Under the pieces are notes generated by a model. That model made no database searches and was not told the DNA's origin. It saw only the letters and a program-made list of their open reading frames with translations. From assembly GCA_030744095.1 (NCBI GenBank), contig JASLRF010000023.1, positions 1 to 6,035 on the forward strand: a stretch of DNA of 6,035 nucleotides, given 5' to 3'. Position numbers and translations under genes: made by a program. Numbering within the stretch: position 1 is the stretch's first letter; each line of letters begins with the position of its first letter. Positions 5,890 through 6,035 of this stretch are shown here, piece after piece. The DNA comes from Pirellulaceae bacterium (GTDB lineage Bacteria > Planctomycetota > Planctomycetia > Pirellulales > Pirellulaceae).

Positions 5890-5905
5890 TTCGACCTCAT
5901 GACAA
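5877..5905 (-). promoter_or_regulatory. Near-consensus sigma70-type promoter of the cytochrome gene
   Basis: On the minus strand TTGTCA (5905-5900; 5 of 6 to TTGACA), a 17-base spacer and GATAAT (5882-5877; 5 of 6 to TATAAT). Transcription would start near 5870, giving a leader of about 30 bases before the ATG at 5839. This excludes the in-frame ATG at 5878 as the start. Confidence 0.6.
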
Positions 5906-5945
5906 GGTTCATCGCGCCAATGCGAGCGAGCCATTCATTTGCCAC

Positions 5946-5951
5946 TATAAT
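5946..5951 (+). promoter_or_regulatory. Perfect TATAAT -10 next to the start codon at 5958
   Basis: TATAAT at 5946-5951 ends 6 bases before the ATG at 5958, so the expected transcription start is at or next to the ATG. No Shine-Dalgarno precedes the ATG and no good -35 lies 16-18 bases upstream. Together this suggests a leaderless mRNA, if the box is a real promoter. Confidence 0.4.
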
Positions 5952-5957
5952 CGAACT

Positions 5958-6035
5958 ATGGCCTCACCACGCAAGACAACTCGACGAGATTTTCTACACG
6001 GTCGATCGGCGGTTCACGCAATTTCCGACCTGATC
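5958..6035 (+). CDS. N-terminus of a Tat-exported protein (3' end outside window)
   Basis: Only 26 codons are visible, starting at the ATG at 5958 and running off the right edge. The sequence TTRRDFLHGRSAV (7-19) contains the twin-arginine S/T-R-R-x-F-L motif, so the product is probably folded in the cytoplasm and exported by Tat, often with a cofactor. Planctomycete ApbE-type FAD:protein FMN transferases can begin with a similar TRRDFL...GRSA segment, so this is a possible identity, but 26 residues cannot prove it. The frame is also open upstream to an ATG at 5856, which would bury the Tat motif about 40 residues in and has no ribosome site, so I prefer 5958. It is divergent from the cytochrome gene, with 118 bases between starts, and may share its control region. 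Confidence 0.6.
   Translation, partial: MASPRKTTRRDFLHGRSAVHAISDLI

Noticed and set aside
5856..5957. Upstream in-frame ATG at 5856 for the Tat-exported gene
   Set aside because: It has no ribosome site, would bury the twin-arginine motif about 40 residues in, and overlaps the cytochrome promoter.
1..6035. CRISPR arrays, tRNA/rRNA genes, transposons, toxin-antitoxin or defence clusters
   Set aside because: No regularly spaced repeats, cloverleaf, transposase motifs or terminal inverted repeats were seen on either strand.

Overview
The window looks like ordinary chromosomal DNA from a planctomycete, most likely a Pirellula/Blastopirellula-type member of Pirellulales. I infer this from protein style, not from a search. 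The signs are a secretin N-domain repeat protein with a Gly/Gln/Asn-rich tail, a zinc-ribbon/proline-linker/membrane/LRR protein with 'TGITDAGL'-type repeats, a CxxCH-terminal cytochrome, and a twin-arginine start of the form TRRDFL. Genes are loosely packed, with 50-280 bp gaps.

Layout: (1) 1-852, plus strand: the 3' part of a secretin N-domain protein that enters from the left. Its C-terminus may continue in another frame to 887. (2) 1010-2496, minus strand: a two-gene unit, with a small two-helix membrane protein (2125-2496) followed by a zinc-ribbon/LRR membrane protein (1010-2071). (3) 2497-2779: a partly AT-rich gap with a short repeated CACGAAT element, poly-A/T runs and a strong hairpin. 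(4) 2780-3424, minus: RdgB/HAM1-type XTP/dITP pyrophosphatase, the only confidently named enzyme. (5) 3596-4708, minus: an exported protein with two SPOR-like modules. (6) 4886-5839, minus: an exported c-type cytochrome made of two cytochrome c'-like halves, only the second carrying a heme motif. (7) 5840-5957: a divergent promoter region with a near-consensus promoter for the cytochrome and a perfect TATAAT next to the opposite gene. (8) 5958-end, plus: the first 26 codons of a Tat-exported protein.

Functionally, rdgB is nucleotide-pool housekeeping. The SPOR-like protein and cytochrome act outside the cytoplasmic membrane. The two membrane proteins at 1010-2496 probably share a transcript. 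I see no mobile element, CRISPR array, tRNA, rRNA, toxin-antitoxin or defence cluster, and nothing that amounts to a new multi-gene system. The points worth a second look are the duplicated cytochrome with a heme-less half, the duplicated SPOR-like protein, the cytochrome promoter/operator, a predicted leaderless transcript at the right edge, and a possible frameshift near 822.
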